From Candidatus Sumerlaeota bacterium (GTDB taxonomy: Bacteria > Sumerlaeota > Sumerlaeia > SLMS01 > JAHLLQ01), in assembly GCA_021772755.1 (NCBI GenBank), contig JAJFLJ010000120.1, positions 1-35,430 on the forward strand: 35,430 nt of DNA, in the 5' to 3' direction. The notes under the pieces are model-generated. The model saw only the letters and a list, made by a program, of their open reading frames with translations, made no database searches and had not been told where the DNA came from. The translations under genes and the position numbers were made by a program. Below, in pieces: positions 6,299 to 13,954 of this stretch; within the stretch, counting starts at the first letter, position 1, and each line of letters opens with the position of its first letter.

Positions 6299-8737
6299 CT
6301 ACCCCCGTTCGATCAGTCCGTCGAGCTTGCGGATGATCGCATCGATCTGGCGGTCGTGACGGAAATTGTAGGCGGCTTCGGCGGTATACGTGGAGAGCCT
6401 GCCGGCTTGCCTTTCGGTCAGCGTTCCGCCTGTCTCCAGGAACCTTGCGGCACCGCTGAACAGTGTCGTAAACGGGTGAATAGTCGTACGGGAGTGGAGA
6501 GCTTCGGACTCGATCGCGTCGGAGAGCAGGTCGAACGCCTCGCCGAACAACCTCTCCTTTCCGCGTTGCTCCGCTTCCATTTGCTTCAGGATGATCTTCG
6601 CCAGCGTGGTTTGCGTGAAGGGGTGCTTCTCGATCGCGACGGCATGCCGCGCGTGGGATATGGCGATGGCGAGATCGGTTTCCGCGGCGAGCAGCGCGCG
6701 CTGTTCCCAGTAGCGGGAATTCCATTCCCAGGCGGACTGAACCGCCACGTAGAAACTCTCGCTCATGTGGTCGAGAAACGGGCGGACGATCTTGTCCACG
6801 TCGAACAGGCGCTGTGCAAGGCGCGCCTCGGGTGAGCGGAGCTTGATGGCCATCCGGTTCACCATCGGCGCGAGGGACTTGGCGATGGCGATGAACACGT
6901 CCAGCAGCAGCCCGCGCTCGGTGCGCTGAACGCTGTGCAGCAATCTGTCCGCCACGGCGGAATTCAGGGGGATCGCGAAGTCGCTTTCGAGCGGGCTCAC
7001 GGCTAGCCTCAGCGGATGCCCCTTGTCGAGCAGTTCGCGAACCGCGTACAGAGGGCCGGACGCGGACTGAAGTACACTGAAACGGATACCGGCGGAATGG
7101 CAGTGGTGCGCGAGTGCCGCAGCCACATAGACCGGTCTGGCATCGGCTGGAGTCTCGCCCCACAATTCCTTCACGATCGAGTCGAGCGCCCTGAAGTCCT
7201 CCAGGATTCTGCACACCGCGACGGTCACGGAGTCGCCCGACAGAACCTGCGCGAACCTTGCCGGGTCCGTGATCGCCTGCTTGCTGGCCACAAGGCCGAA
7301 TCCGCGATAGCTCTCCAGAAGCTCCCGAAGCTCGGTCTGGTCCAGCTTGTCCAGAACCACATTGATCGTCGGCACGCCTCCGAAGACGATATCGATCAGT
7401 TCGGATCTGTAGTTCCGTTCCGCGCCCAGTACGACGACCCTCTCGGACACTTCCGAATGGGAAATGATTTCGAGTATCTGTTCCGCGTGGTCGCCGAGTC
7501 TGTCGGCAAGCAGCACGAAGGGGCGGTCCAGTTCCTTGAGATACCCGATCGCCGCTCTCGTGTCGATACGCATGTTCGTCTTGATGGAAAAGACGTATAC
7601 GCCCGCCTGCGCCAGGGAGTGCGCCACGCGCATGGCCGTGGTGCTCTTCCCCACCCCCGCTTCGTCGAGAACCATGACGAGCGCCGGTCCCGAACGCCCC
7701 CGCGCGTTCAGCAAGCGCCTGGTCTCCTCGTAGATTCGGGTGTTTGCCCTGCGCTCGACGTCGAGGTGCTGGTTGATATCGCTCCATTCGGGTTCGCGCC
7801 CGCCGAGAAACGGTCCGGGAAGCGCACTTCGTGCCTCCTCCTTTCCCTCGACGAACTCGAAGTCCGAGAAGAAGCGGAGCAGCGTCGGGGGCGCGACGGA
7901 GGCGAGCCGGAGATTCGATCGGTCGGGAAGAACGAGGTCGCTGACCGTCGGCCTGCTGGGAAGCCCCTTGTCCAGAACCCTCAGGAATCCCTCCAGAGTA
8001 CCCTCGAACAGCACCAGTCCATGGCGCTCGCAGTGGTGCCTCGTGATCCTGTTCGGATTCGGTTCGACCAGGAATGACGGGCCACGATCCTTCATCGGAG
8101 TATGGGCGGTGCGTTGACTCAGATAGAATTCGAGATCGATTTCGTTCAGAGACGTCCCTGCGATGATGAACGGTTCGGTTGCCAGTATTCCGGACAGCAT
8201 GTGCATCCAGTGGTTCTGCTCCCGCATGTACCTGGCGTATTCGGTGTGGGAGAACACGTAGCCCGTCGACGGCTCTCTCGCCGTGCCGTGAAGGTGCACC
8301 AGATTCACGCACTCGTGCTCGGGTGTCGGATCGAACGCTGAGTTGAAGTTCAGAGAGCCGAGCCGCTGCTTTGCGGCGCCGTTCCCCCTGTAAAGGGCTT
8401 CGAGAACATCGTCGATATTGAAGGTGAACATTCGCCGCCACAGGAACGTCGGCAGGAGAGCGAGTGACGGGCCGGGAGTGCATCCGGAATACGGCTTCGT
8501 AAGGAATCTCTCGACCTGCTCCGGGGACAGAAGCTGTGCGGCCTGCGAAAGAGGTGTCGTTTCCGGAACGTCGAGGGTCGAGCAGAGTTCCTTGCGCAGG
8601 TCCTCGGCACTCTTGACGCGCTCGCCGGCCGCGTTCGTGCTGTCCAGCGATATCCCCGATCCCAGCAGAAGATTGTATCGGCCCCGAGACAAACTCAGAA
8701 TCATGGTCCGGAACGTTTCGTTGGAAAGCTCGGCCAT
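6299..8737 (-). CDS. SIR2 domain-P-loop NTPase (STAND-like) protein, probable anti-phage defence
   Basis: 812 aa; start ATG 8737 has GAGGAG 5 nt upstream. The N-terminal ~260 residues are a SIR2_2-type NAD-binding domain: GSGIS (26-30), FNIDD with Asn107, HLHG with His150, and GTSLNEID (194-201). Asn and His are the residues used by SIR2 NADases. A P-loop NTPase follows with Walker A DEAGVGKST (358-366) and a Walker B-like FVLLADRL (407-414), then a long helical C-terminus (about 520-812) suited to sensing. This order (SIR2, NTPase, helical sensor) is that of Avs5/SIR2-STAND proteins, which on phage infection deplete NAD+ and abort growth. Codon use looks less GC-biased than its neighbours, and no partner gene is intact beside it, which suggests horizontal acquisition. 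The domain call is firm; the defence role is inferred. Confidence 0.85.
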   Translation of the reverse strand: MAELSNETFRTMILSLSRGRYNLLLGSGISLDSTNAAGERVKSAEDLRKELCSTLDVPETTPLSQAAQLLSPEQVERFLTKPYSGCTPGPSLALLPTFLWRRMFTFNIDDVLEALYRGNGAAKQRLGSLNFNSAFDPTPEHECVNLVHLHGTAREPSTGYVFSHTEYARYMREQNHWMHMLSGILATEPFIIAGTSLNEIDLEFYLSQRTAHTPMKDRGPSFLVEPNPNRITRHHCERHGLVLFEGTLEGFLRVLDKGLPSRPTVSDLVLPDRSNLRLASVAPPTLLRFFSDFEFVEGKEEARSALPGPFLGGREPEWSDINQHLDVERRANTRIYEETRRLLNARGRSGPALVMVLDEAGVGKSTTAMRVAHSLAQAGVYVFSIKTNMRIDTRAAIGYLKELDRPFVLLADRLGDHAEQILEIISHSEVSERVVVLGAERNYRSELIDIVFGGVPTINVVLDKLDQTELRELLESYRGFGLVASKQAITDPARFAQVLSGDSVTVAVCRILEDFRALDSIVKELWGETPADARPVYVAAALAHHCHSAGIRFSVLQSASGPLYAVRELLDKGHPLRLAVSPLESDFAIPLNSAVADRLLHSVQRTERGLLLDVFIAIAKSLAPMVNRMAIKLRSPEARLAQRLFDVDKIVRPFLDHMSESFYVAVQSAWEWNSRYWEQRALLAAETDLAIAISHARHAVAIEKHPFTQTTLAKIILKQMEAEQRGKERLFGEAFDLLSDAIESEALHSRTTIHPFTTLFSGAARFLETGGTLTERQAGRLSTYTAEAAYNFRHDRQIDAIIRKLDGLIERG

Positions 8738-8879
8738 TTCCGCTCCTCTCGCGATAGGTAGCTGAAAATCCGATTCTCCGTTTGGAGGCGCAAGACCGAA
8801 ACTGCGAATCGCCCTGCGGCGGCCGCGGGATGCGAATGTGACGCTGCTTCGGTAGGTCAGCCGAAGTCCGGTAGAACGG

Positions 8880-9080
8880 TCACCGTGACAGGGTTGCGTC
8901 CAGTAGCGCCGCCATCTCCATCGTGGTCGCGTTCCCCGGCTCTCCATTCGCGGATGTGTTGGAGGCGCCCACCACGAGTCCCTCCTTGGAGCGTTCGCCC
9001 ACCTCGCTTACCAACGATCTGACCACCGCTCCGCAGAACGTCGGCCCGGGGTGCGATTCATCGATGCAAGACCCCTGTCC
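8880..9080 (-). pseudogene. Possible C-terminal remnant of an unknown gene upstream of the SIR2 gene
   Basis: A 66-codon stop-to-stop frame (stop TGA at 8880-8882, upstream TGA at 9081-9083) reads like real protein: DESHPGPTFCGAVVRSLV near its start, an EGLVVGASNTSANGEPGN segment, and a helical end EMAALLDATLSR. Third codon positions are strongly GC, as in true genes here. There is no ATG; a GTG at the AVV segment (GGAG only 2 nt upstream) could start a 48-aa product, but the frame looks more like the tail of a longer gene that was cut or frameshifted. It lies on the same strand as the SIR2 gene, 142 bp upstream of its start. The family is not recognised. Confidence 0.3.
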
Positions 9081-9115
9081 TCACCCCACACGACTCAGCC
9101 CACCGCAGTCGTGGG

Positions 9116-9142
9116 TTGACATGTCTGAATCGCGGCTATCCG
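9116..9142 (+). promoter_or_regulatory. Possible sigma70-type promoter
   Basis: TTGACA (9116-9121) is a perfect -35 consensus. A poor -10 candidate TATCCG follows at 9137-9142 with 15-bp spacing, shorter than the usual 17. It is placed 35 bp ahead of the start codon at 9177 and directly after a hairpin, a reasonable position for a promoter of the small secreted ORF and the genes that follow. Confidence 0.35.
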
Positions 9143-9176
9143 TTTGCTGCATCTAGTTCAACTCCGGGAGTTCCCC

Positions 9177-9437
9177 ATGAAGACCGCTTCTCTCTCGCTG
9201 GCGCTGTCCGTCGCGCTGCTGGCCCCCGTCGTTGCGTTCGAATGCGACGACGCAAGTCAGGTCCCCTGCCAGGACGGCACACTGGACAACGGCGAAAACG
9301 GAGACACGGGGACCGGTTCGTTCAGCCCGTGGAGCATCCGGGTCTGCTCCGGTCCTCGATCCGACAGGAACCCTGCCCGTCGAGCTGGATTCCTTCTCCA
9401 TCGAATAGTCCGGGGCTGGGCTGGAGGCCGACAGTGA
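9177..9437 (+). CDS. Small secreted protein, possibly frameshifted
   Basis: The start is well supported: GGGAG 6 nt upstream of ATG 9177 and a clear signal peptide (MKTASLSLALSVALLAPVVA). The mature part begins FECDDASQVPCQDGTLDNGEN. As read, the frame gives 86 aa and ends in an Arg-rich tail typical of out-of-frame GC-rich DNA; its TGA (9435-9437) overlaps the next start as GTGA. In the frame one base later (codons from 9301) the same DNA reads SGSAPVLDPTGTLPVELDSFSIE and stops at 9406-9408, which looks more protein-like. So either the 86-aa form is right and coupled to the next gene, or a +1 shift near 9310-9345 truncates a ~77-aa secreted protein. Function unknown. Confidence 0.45.
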   Translation: MKTASLSLALSVALLAPVVAFECDDASQVPCQDGTLDNGENGDTGTGSFSPWSIRVCSGPRSDRNPARRAGFLLHRIVRGWAGGRQ

Positions 9438-10303
9438 GACGTTTCCTACTTCTGGCGCTCGCGATGGGCGCCCTGCTCTCCACAGCCGTCGCGCAGGAGA
9501 GCCAAGACGCGTCCGACGGTTCGCTGACGGTGATCGCGTACAACATCCGGGTCGGGCTGGGCATGCCGGGAAGTTCCGACGCACCCGGTCCGCAGGAGAA
9601 TCTCGCGAAGATCGCCGCCTTCATCGCCGGGCAGAACGCCGACGTCGTGCTGCTCCAGGAGGTCGACCGCCTTCGTTCCCGCACGGGCGGTCAGGACCAG
9701 GTGGCGGTGCTGGGCGAGGCGACGGGAATGCACACGGCGTTCGCTCCGGCGATCGTCGATGGCGAATCGCAGTACGGCATTGCGATCCTGAGCCGGGAGC
9801 CCCTGGAGGACGTGCGGGCGGTGGAGCTTCCGCGCATCGACTATTCGGAAACGCATCCGGACCTGCCGGCCTGGTTCTCGGAGCAGCGCGTCGCGCTGGT
9901 GGCGCGGATTCCCGGCGGCGTGACGGTGATCGACACGCACCTGGGCCTGACGAAGGAGCAGCGCGGGCGTCAGGTGCGGCAGTTGGCGGAGATCGCCGCG
10001 TCCGAGCGGGAAGCCGGCCGCGCCGTCGTGCTGGGCGGCGATCTGAACGCGGAGCCGGACGCGCCCGAGCTCATGCCGCTGCGGCGTTCGCTGCGCGACG
10101 CGTACCAGAACCTGAAGCGAAAGAACGGCCTGGTGGAGGACATGCCGATCCGCGAGCGGAACACGTTTCCCGCGGATGAACCGGACCGGTGCATCGACTA
10201 TCTGTTCGTGGACGGCGATGCGTTCGATGTCACTTCGGTGGAGGTTCCGGAGGTCGTGCTGAGCGACCACCGGCCCGTCGTCGCGAGGCTGCGGCGGAAG
10301 TAG
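9434..10303 (+). CDS. Secreted endonuclease/exonuclease/phosphatase-family protein
   Basis: 289 aa from a GTG at 9434 with GGAGG 6 nt upstream. Residues 1-20 form a signal peptide ending TAVA-Q, so the enzyme should act in the periplasm or outside. The catalytic set of the EEP (exonuclease III/DNase I/sphingomyelinase-like) fold is complete: AYNIR with Asn37, LLQEVD with Glu76, DTHLGL with His169, GGDLN with Asp203 and Asn205, Asp255 in IDYLF, and LSDHRPVV (His279). These coordinate a divalent metal and attack a phosphodiester. Substrates in this fold range from nucleic acids to phospholipids, and nothing here decides which. It is followed by the GT9 gene after 91 bp and may share its transcript. 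Confidence 0.9.
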   Translation: MRRFLLLALAMGALLSTAVAQESQDASDGSLTVIAYNIRVGLGMPGSSDAPGPQENLAKIAAFIAGQNADVVLLQEVDRLRSRTGGQDQVAVLGEATGMHTAFAPAIVDGESQYGIAILSREPLEDVRAVELPRIDYSETHPDLPAWFSEQRVALVARIPGGVTVIDTHLGLTKEQRGRQVRQLAEIAASEREAGRAVVLGGDLNAEPDAPELMPLRRSLRDAYQNLKRKNGLVEDMPIRERNTFPADEPDRCIDYLFVDGDAFDVTSVEVPEVVLSDHRPVVARLRRK

Positions 10304-10394
10304 CGTTCCCCCACTCTCTCCTTGGCAAGGCACCGTGCCCGTGAAACCTAGGCGGGCAGTATCGATTCCGACCGATTCGAGCCGACGAACGTCC

Positions 10395-11549
10395 ATGCCG
10401 CGCCCCGGTTTCCATCCCGAATGCCGCCACTATACGGGGTACAAGCCGTGCCCGAAGGGCGGCGACGACTGCGATGCGTGCGGTCCGGAGGACATGCGCG
10501 GGACGGAAATCCTCGTGATCAAGCTCGGCGCGATGGGCGACGCGCTTCGCAGCAAGTGTCTGCTGCCCGGTCTGAAGCGGCGCTGGCCGCGATCGTGGAT
10601 CGTGTGGCTGACGAATCCCGGCAGCGAAGCGATCGTGCGCGACCCGATGGTGGACGAGATTCGCGTGCTGAACGCGGAGGGTCTGCTGGCGCTGGAGGGA
10701 CGGCGCTTCGACGCGCTGTTCTGTCTGGACAAGGACGCGGCGGCGCTCTCGCTCTCGCGCCGGATCGACGCGGCGGCGAAGTTCGGATACGCCCCGACGG
10801 CGCACAACACCGTCGATGTGTGGAACCAGGGTTCGGAACACGCGCTGCGGATGGGGCTCTCCAACGAGTTCAAGTACCGCCGGAACGAACTGACGCATCA
10901 GCGGATTCTCTATCGCATGGCGGAGCTCGAGTACGAGGGCGACGGGTACGGGCTCTCCATCCCCGACGCCTCGCGGGCCGCCGCCGGCGCGATGTTCGAG
11001 CGCTTCGGTCTGCCGCCGGGCCGTCCGGTGATCGGCATCAACACGGGCTGCGGCCCGGTGTTCGAAACGAAGGCGTGGACCGTCGAGGGCTTCGCGAGTC
11101 TGCTGAAGAGCATGGGCGGCGCGGGCGACGCGTCGCTGGTACTGCTGGGAGGCCGGCAGGAAGAGGCGCTGCACCGCGAACTGATGGCCGCGTGCGGGGA
11201 ACTCGCCGGAAGAACGGTCTTCGACAGCGGAAACTTCAATTCGCTGGAGGACTTCTTCGCGATCGTCGACCGCTGCGACGCGGTCCTGTCCTCCGACAGT
11301 CTCGCCATGCACGTCGCCATCGCGCTGAAGAAGCGCGTCGTGGCGTTCTTTGGCCCGACCTGCGAGCAGGAGATCGACCTGTTCGGGCGTGGCGAGAAGA
11401 TCGTGACGGACTTCGAGTGCTCGCCCTGCTATCTGAAGACGTGCGACGTGCGGCCCTCGTGCATGCAGTCGATGAAGGCGCAGGACGTGGAAGACGCGCT
11501 GCGGCGGGCGTTGGCAGGCCGCCAACCCGCCGGCCGAACCGGCACCTAG
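10395..11549 (+). CDS. Glycosyltransferase family 9 (heptosyltransferase-like)
   Basis: 384 aa from ATG 10395, chosen because it opens directly on a compact cysteine region; a GTG at 10335 with a weak AAGG would add 20 residues. The GT-B fold of heptosyltransferases is visible: N-terminal ILVIKLGAMGDALRSKCLLPGL, and C-terminal VIGINTGC, LVLLGGRQEE, and SSDSLAMHVAIALKKRVVAFFGPT, which form the nucleotide-sugar half. It should transfer a sugar onto lipopolysaccharide core or a similar acceptor at the inner membrane. Unusual are two cysteine clusters: Cys10, 19, 26, 29 ahead of the fold, and Cys342, 345, 350, 356 near the end, which could bind a metal together. The next gene starts 8 nt after the stop, so the two are very probably one operon. 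Confidence 0.9.
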   Translation: MPRPGFHPECRHYTGYKPCPKGGDDCDACGPEDMRGTEILVIKLGAMGDALRSKCLLPGLKRRWPRSWIVWLTNPGSEAIVRDPMVDEIRVLNAEGLLALEGRRFDALFCLDKDAAALSLSRRIDAAAKFGYAPTAHNTVDVWNQGSEHALRMGLSNEFKYRRNELTHQRILYRMAELEYEGDGYGLSIPDASRAAAGAMFERFGLPPGRPVIGINTGCGPVFETKAWTVEGFASLLKSMGGAGDASLVLLGGRQEEALHRELMAACGELAGRTVFDSGNFNSLEDFFAIVDRCDAVLSSDSLAMHVAIALKKRVVAFFGPTCEQEIDLFGRGEKIVTDFECSPCYLKTCDVRPSCMQSMKAQDVEDALRRALAGRQPAGRTGT

Positions 11550-11556
11550 CCCCTCC

Positions 11557-13203
11557 ATGGACTCCCCCCCGCAGGAAACCCCGAACGCCCCCGCCGCGGA
11601 ATCGCGCGTTTCGATCCTGGCGCGGCGCGCCAACTGGTTTCTGATCGCGCTGCTGCCGGTCGTGGCGGTGTTGCTGTTCGTGGGCTACCGCCCCGTCGCG
11701 CGCAGCTCCGCGGCGATGGCCTATCCCTACCAGCTCGATCCCGAGGAAGGGTTTCTTCTCGACCAGGCGATTCACATCGCGCGCGGAGAGACGATCTATC
11801 CCCCGATCGACGACTATCCGTACACCGTGGGCAACTATCCCCCGGTCTATCCCGCACTGGTGGCGGGGATGCTGGCCGTGGCGCCGCCGGGACTCGCGCT
11901 GGGGCGGGCGGTGGTGCTGCTCTCCGTGCTGGTCATCGTGGCGGCGATCAGCAACATCGTGATTCGCGAGACGGGACGCGCGATCCCGGCGGTCCTGGCG
12001 GCGACGCTGTTTCTGGCGACGTGGGAACTGAACGACTGGATCGCGTACGCGCGCGCCGACCTGCCGGCGATCGCGTTCGGCATGGCGGGTCTGGTCGCCA
12101 TCACGTCGCCGCGAAGACGCACCGGCATGGTCGCGGGCGTGCTGCTGTTCGCGTTCGCGTTCTTCACGAAGCAGACGCAGGTCGTCGCGCCGGCGGCGGT
12201 CGTGATCGGGCTGCTGTGGGCCAGAGAGACGAACCGGGCGGGGCTCTTCTGCGTGCTGCTGGCCGCCGGATGCGCGGTGCCGGTGGCGGTGCTGAACGTC
12301 GCGACGAACGGAGAGTTCCTTCGCCACACGGTCGCGTACAACGCGAACGAGATGCACTGGGACCAGCTGCTGGTGTGGATTCGGTTCGTGTGGGAATGGT
12401 CGAAGTTCGCCCTGCTCGCGATCGCGGCGTTGTGCGTTCCGTTCGCGTGGGCGCGGATTCGCGGCGGAGCGAACCGCCTGCCGGGACCCGCGCCCGGAGC
12501 GGGACGCGAGATGCTGGCGACGGCGGTGGCCTTCACGGCGCTGAGCGGACTCTCCCTCGTTTCGACGGCGAAGGCCGGCGCGGCGGGGAACTATCTGCTG
12601 GAGTTCCGCGCGGCGGGCGCGTTGCTTACCGGCCTGGCGGTCGGCAGGCTCGCGAATCTGGCGGAAACGAACGCGCTGCCTCTGCGGCGCGTGGTGCGGA
12701 TCGCGCTGGGAACCGCGGTCGTTCTGCTCTGGATCCACGCCGGTTCGTTCTTCACGAACCACAGCGCCAGAGCGCCGGTTCCGCGCCACACGTTGCTCTC
12801 GCCCGGGCCTGCCGAGCGCGAGGGCGAACTGTTCGGCTATCTCCTTATCGCGATCCAGGACACCCCCGGCGACGTGCTCTGCGAGTGGCCCGTGTTCACG
12901 ATCCTGGCGGGCAAGGAAGTGCTCTACCAGCCCTTCATCATGGCGCAGCTCGCGCGCGAGGGCGTCTGGGACCAGAGCGCGTTCGTGCGCGACCTGCGGC
13001 GCCAGCGCTTCGAGCTGATCGTGACCACCCAGGACCTGTCCGGCAACGGACCCTTCGCGGGCTTCACGGACGAAATGCGCGAGGCGATTCTCTCGTCGTA
13101 CGAACGCAAGGAGATCATCGGCCAGTACTACCTGTACCGCCCCCTCGGCTCGGTGCGAAAGTCCTTCACACCGATGGTGGCCAGCTCGGGCCGCGCGGGG
13201 TAG
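11557..13203 (+). CDS. GT39-like membrane glycosyltransferase (ArnT/PMT type)
   Basis: 548 aa, multi-span membrane protein. After a short cytoplasmic start comes a first membrane span (WFLIALLPVVAVLLFVGY), then a loop with YQLDPEEGFLLDQAIHIARGETIYPP and TVGNYPPVYPAL. An early acidic pair followed by a G-x-x-x-Y-P and a Y-P-P region is the pattern of lipid-linked-sugar transferases of the GT39/RgtA-D/ArnT superfamily. About nine to ten hydrophobic spans follow, then a ~150-residue soluble C-terminal domain (from about 410) facing the periplasm. It should move sugar from a polyprenyl-phosphate donor to an acceptor; which sugar and acceptor are unknown. It lies 7 nt after the GT9 gene, consistent with a joint role in surface glycan assembly. 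Confidence 0.82.
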   Translation: MDSPPQETPNAPAAESRVSILARRANWFLIALLPVVAVLLFVGYRPVARSSAAMAYPYQLDPEEGFLLDQAIHIARGETIYPPIDDYPYTVGNYPPVYPALVAGMLAVAPPGLALGRAVVLLSVLVIVAAISNIVIRETGRAIPAVLAATLFLATWELNDWIAYARADLPAIAFGMAGLVAITSPRRRTGMVAGVLLFAFAFFTKQTQVVAPAAVVIGLLWARETNRAGLFCVLLAAGCAVPVAVLNVATNGEFLRHTVAYNANEMHWDQLLVWIRFVWEWSKFALLAIAALCVPFAWARIRGGANRLPGPAPGAGREMLATAVAFTALSGLSLVSTAKAGAAGNYLLEFRAAGALLTGLAVGRLANLAETNALPLRRVVRIALGTAVVLLWIHAGSFFTNHSARAPVPRHTLLSPGPAEREGELFGYLLIAIQDTPGDVLCEWPVFTILAGKEVLYQPFIMAQLAREGVWDQSAFVRDLRRQRFELIVTTQDLSGNGPFAGFTDEMREAILSSYERKEIIGQYYLYRPLGSVRKSFTPMVASSGRAG

Positions 13204-13548
13204 TCAGCCGGCGCGGCTCTTCAGAGCCGCCAGGTGCGCAGCGGCTTTCTCGCGGTCGGCGGGCGACTGGCGCCGGTCGTCGCGCGCGACTTCCAAATAG
13301 CGCTCCCATGCCGCGATGGTTCGCGCCGTGGGGCCTTCGATCCGTTCCAGCGCGAACGCCAGGTTGTAGAAGTTGCCCGCCATCGCGGGGTCGAGCCGCG
13401 TGCCGTAGTAGAACATGAGGCGCGCGGTTTCGACGTTGCCGCTCTCGAACTCGACGCTGCCCTCGAGAAAGAGACCTTCCGCTGCGGCGGTGTCCCGCAG
13501 ACGAAAGGCGATCTTGAGAAGAAGGGTGAATTTCGGTGCCCAGGACAT
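13204..13548 (-). CDS. Small TPR-like protein
   Basis: 114 aa, soluble, helical. The middle reads as tetratricopeptide-like repeat: LFLEGSVEFESGNVETARLMFYYGTRLDP, then MAGNFYNLAFALERI and WERYLEVARDD, with the A/G and Y spacing of TPR helices. TPR domains mediate protein contacts; the partner is unknown. The start lies 7 nt after the stop of the lipoprotein gene on the same strand, so the two probably form a small operon and may act together. Its stop directly abuts the stop of the GT39-like gene on the other strand. Confidence 0.75.
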   Translation of the reverse strand: MSWAPKFTLLLKIAFRLRDTAAAEGLFLEGSVEFESGNVETARLMFYYGTRLDPAMAGNFYNLAFALERIEGPTARTIAAWERYLEVARDDRRQSPADREKAAAHLAALKSRAG

Positions 13549-13555
13549 GGGCGGA

Positions 13556-13873
13556 TCAGTTCTGCGGGGGGCCGTCCGGTGGCGGCTGGTAGCGGCTCGG
13601 CGGGTCGATCTGGGGGACGATGAGGTCGTCGATGAAGAGGTCTTTTTCCAGGAGATAGCGGAACTGGTTCCGCTCGCAGTCGGCCCACTGCCGGTCGTCC
13701 ATGATCTGCTCGACGCGCTGGAAGCTGCCGGTCGCGACGAAGACGTCCTTCAGTTCCCGGTAGCGGTCCATGCTCAGATAACAGCGTTCGGAGGGCGCGG
13801 TGGCGCAGCCCAGGGCGCCGAGGGCGAACGAGCCCGCCAGAAGGGCGATCAGCGGTTTCGGAAACCGGTTCAT
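13556..13873 (-). CDS. Small lipoprotein of unknown function
   Basis: 105 aa. The N-terminus MNRFPKPLIALLAGSFALGA leads to a lipobox LGALGC with Cys23 as the predicted lipidated residue, so the protein should be anchored in the inner or outer membrane. The mature part is short and charged (YLSMDRYRELKDVFVATGSF and VEQIMDDRQWADCERNQFRY) and ends in a Pro-rich tail. Two further cysteines (31 and 66) could form a disulfide. There is no obvious ribosome site; the start is fixed by the signal peptide. It is transcribed ahead of the TPR-like gene. Family not recognised. Confidence 0.75.
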   Translation of the reverse strand: MNRFPKPLIALLAGSFALGALGCATAPSERCYLSMDRYRELKDVFVATGSFQRVEQIMDDRQWADCERNQFRYLLEKDLFIDDLIVPQIDPPSRYQPPPDGPPQN

Positions 13874-13954
13874 GGGCGGATGGTCCGGCCGAGCCTCTGG
13901 CGACGCAACGGGTTCTTGCGCCGCAGGGGGGCGGGGCGGCGAGGTATGGGTACG

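Larger units (their letters stand above)
8738..9176. other. 439-bp gap between the SIR2 gene and the small secreted ORF
   Basis: This stretch holds the leader of the SIR2 gene (8738-8879), a minus-strand coding-looking remnant (8880-9080), an imperfect hairpin (9085-9115: CGACT/AGTCG and CCCA/TGGG stems with a 2-nt bulge) and a possible promoter at 9116-9142 for the plus-strand genes. No intact gene of normal size is seen. Confidence 0.6.

Noticed and set aside
8923-9156. Plus-strand 77-codon frame in the gap upstream of the secreted ORF
   Set aside because: No ribosome site, Pro/Ser/Thr-rich translation, and the opposite strand of the same DNA is more protein-like.
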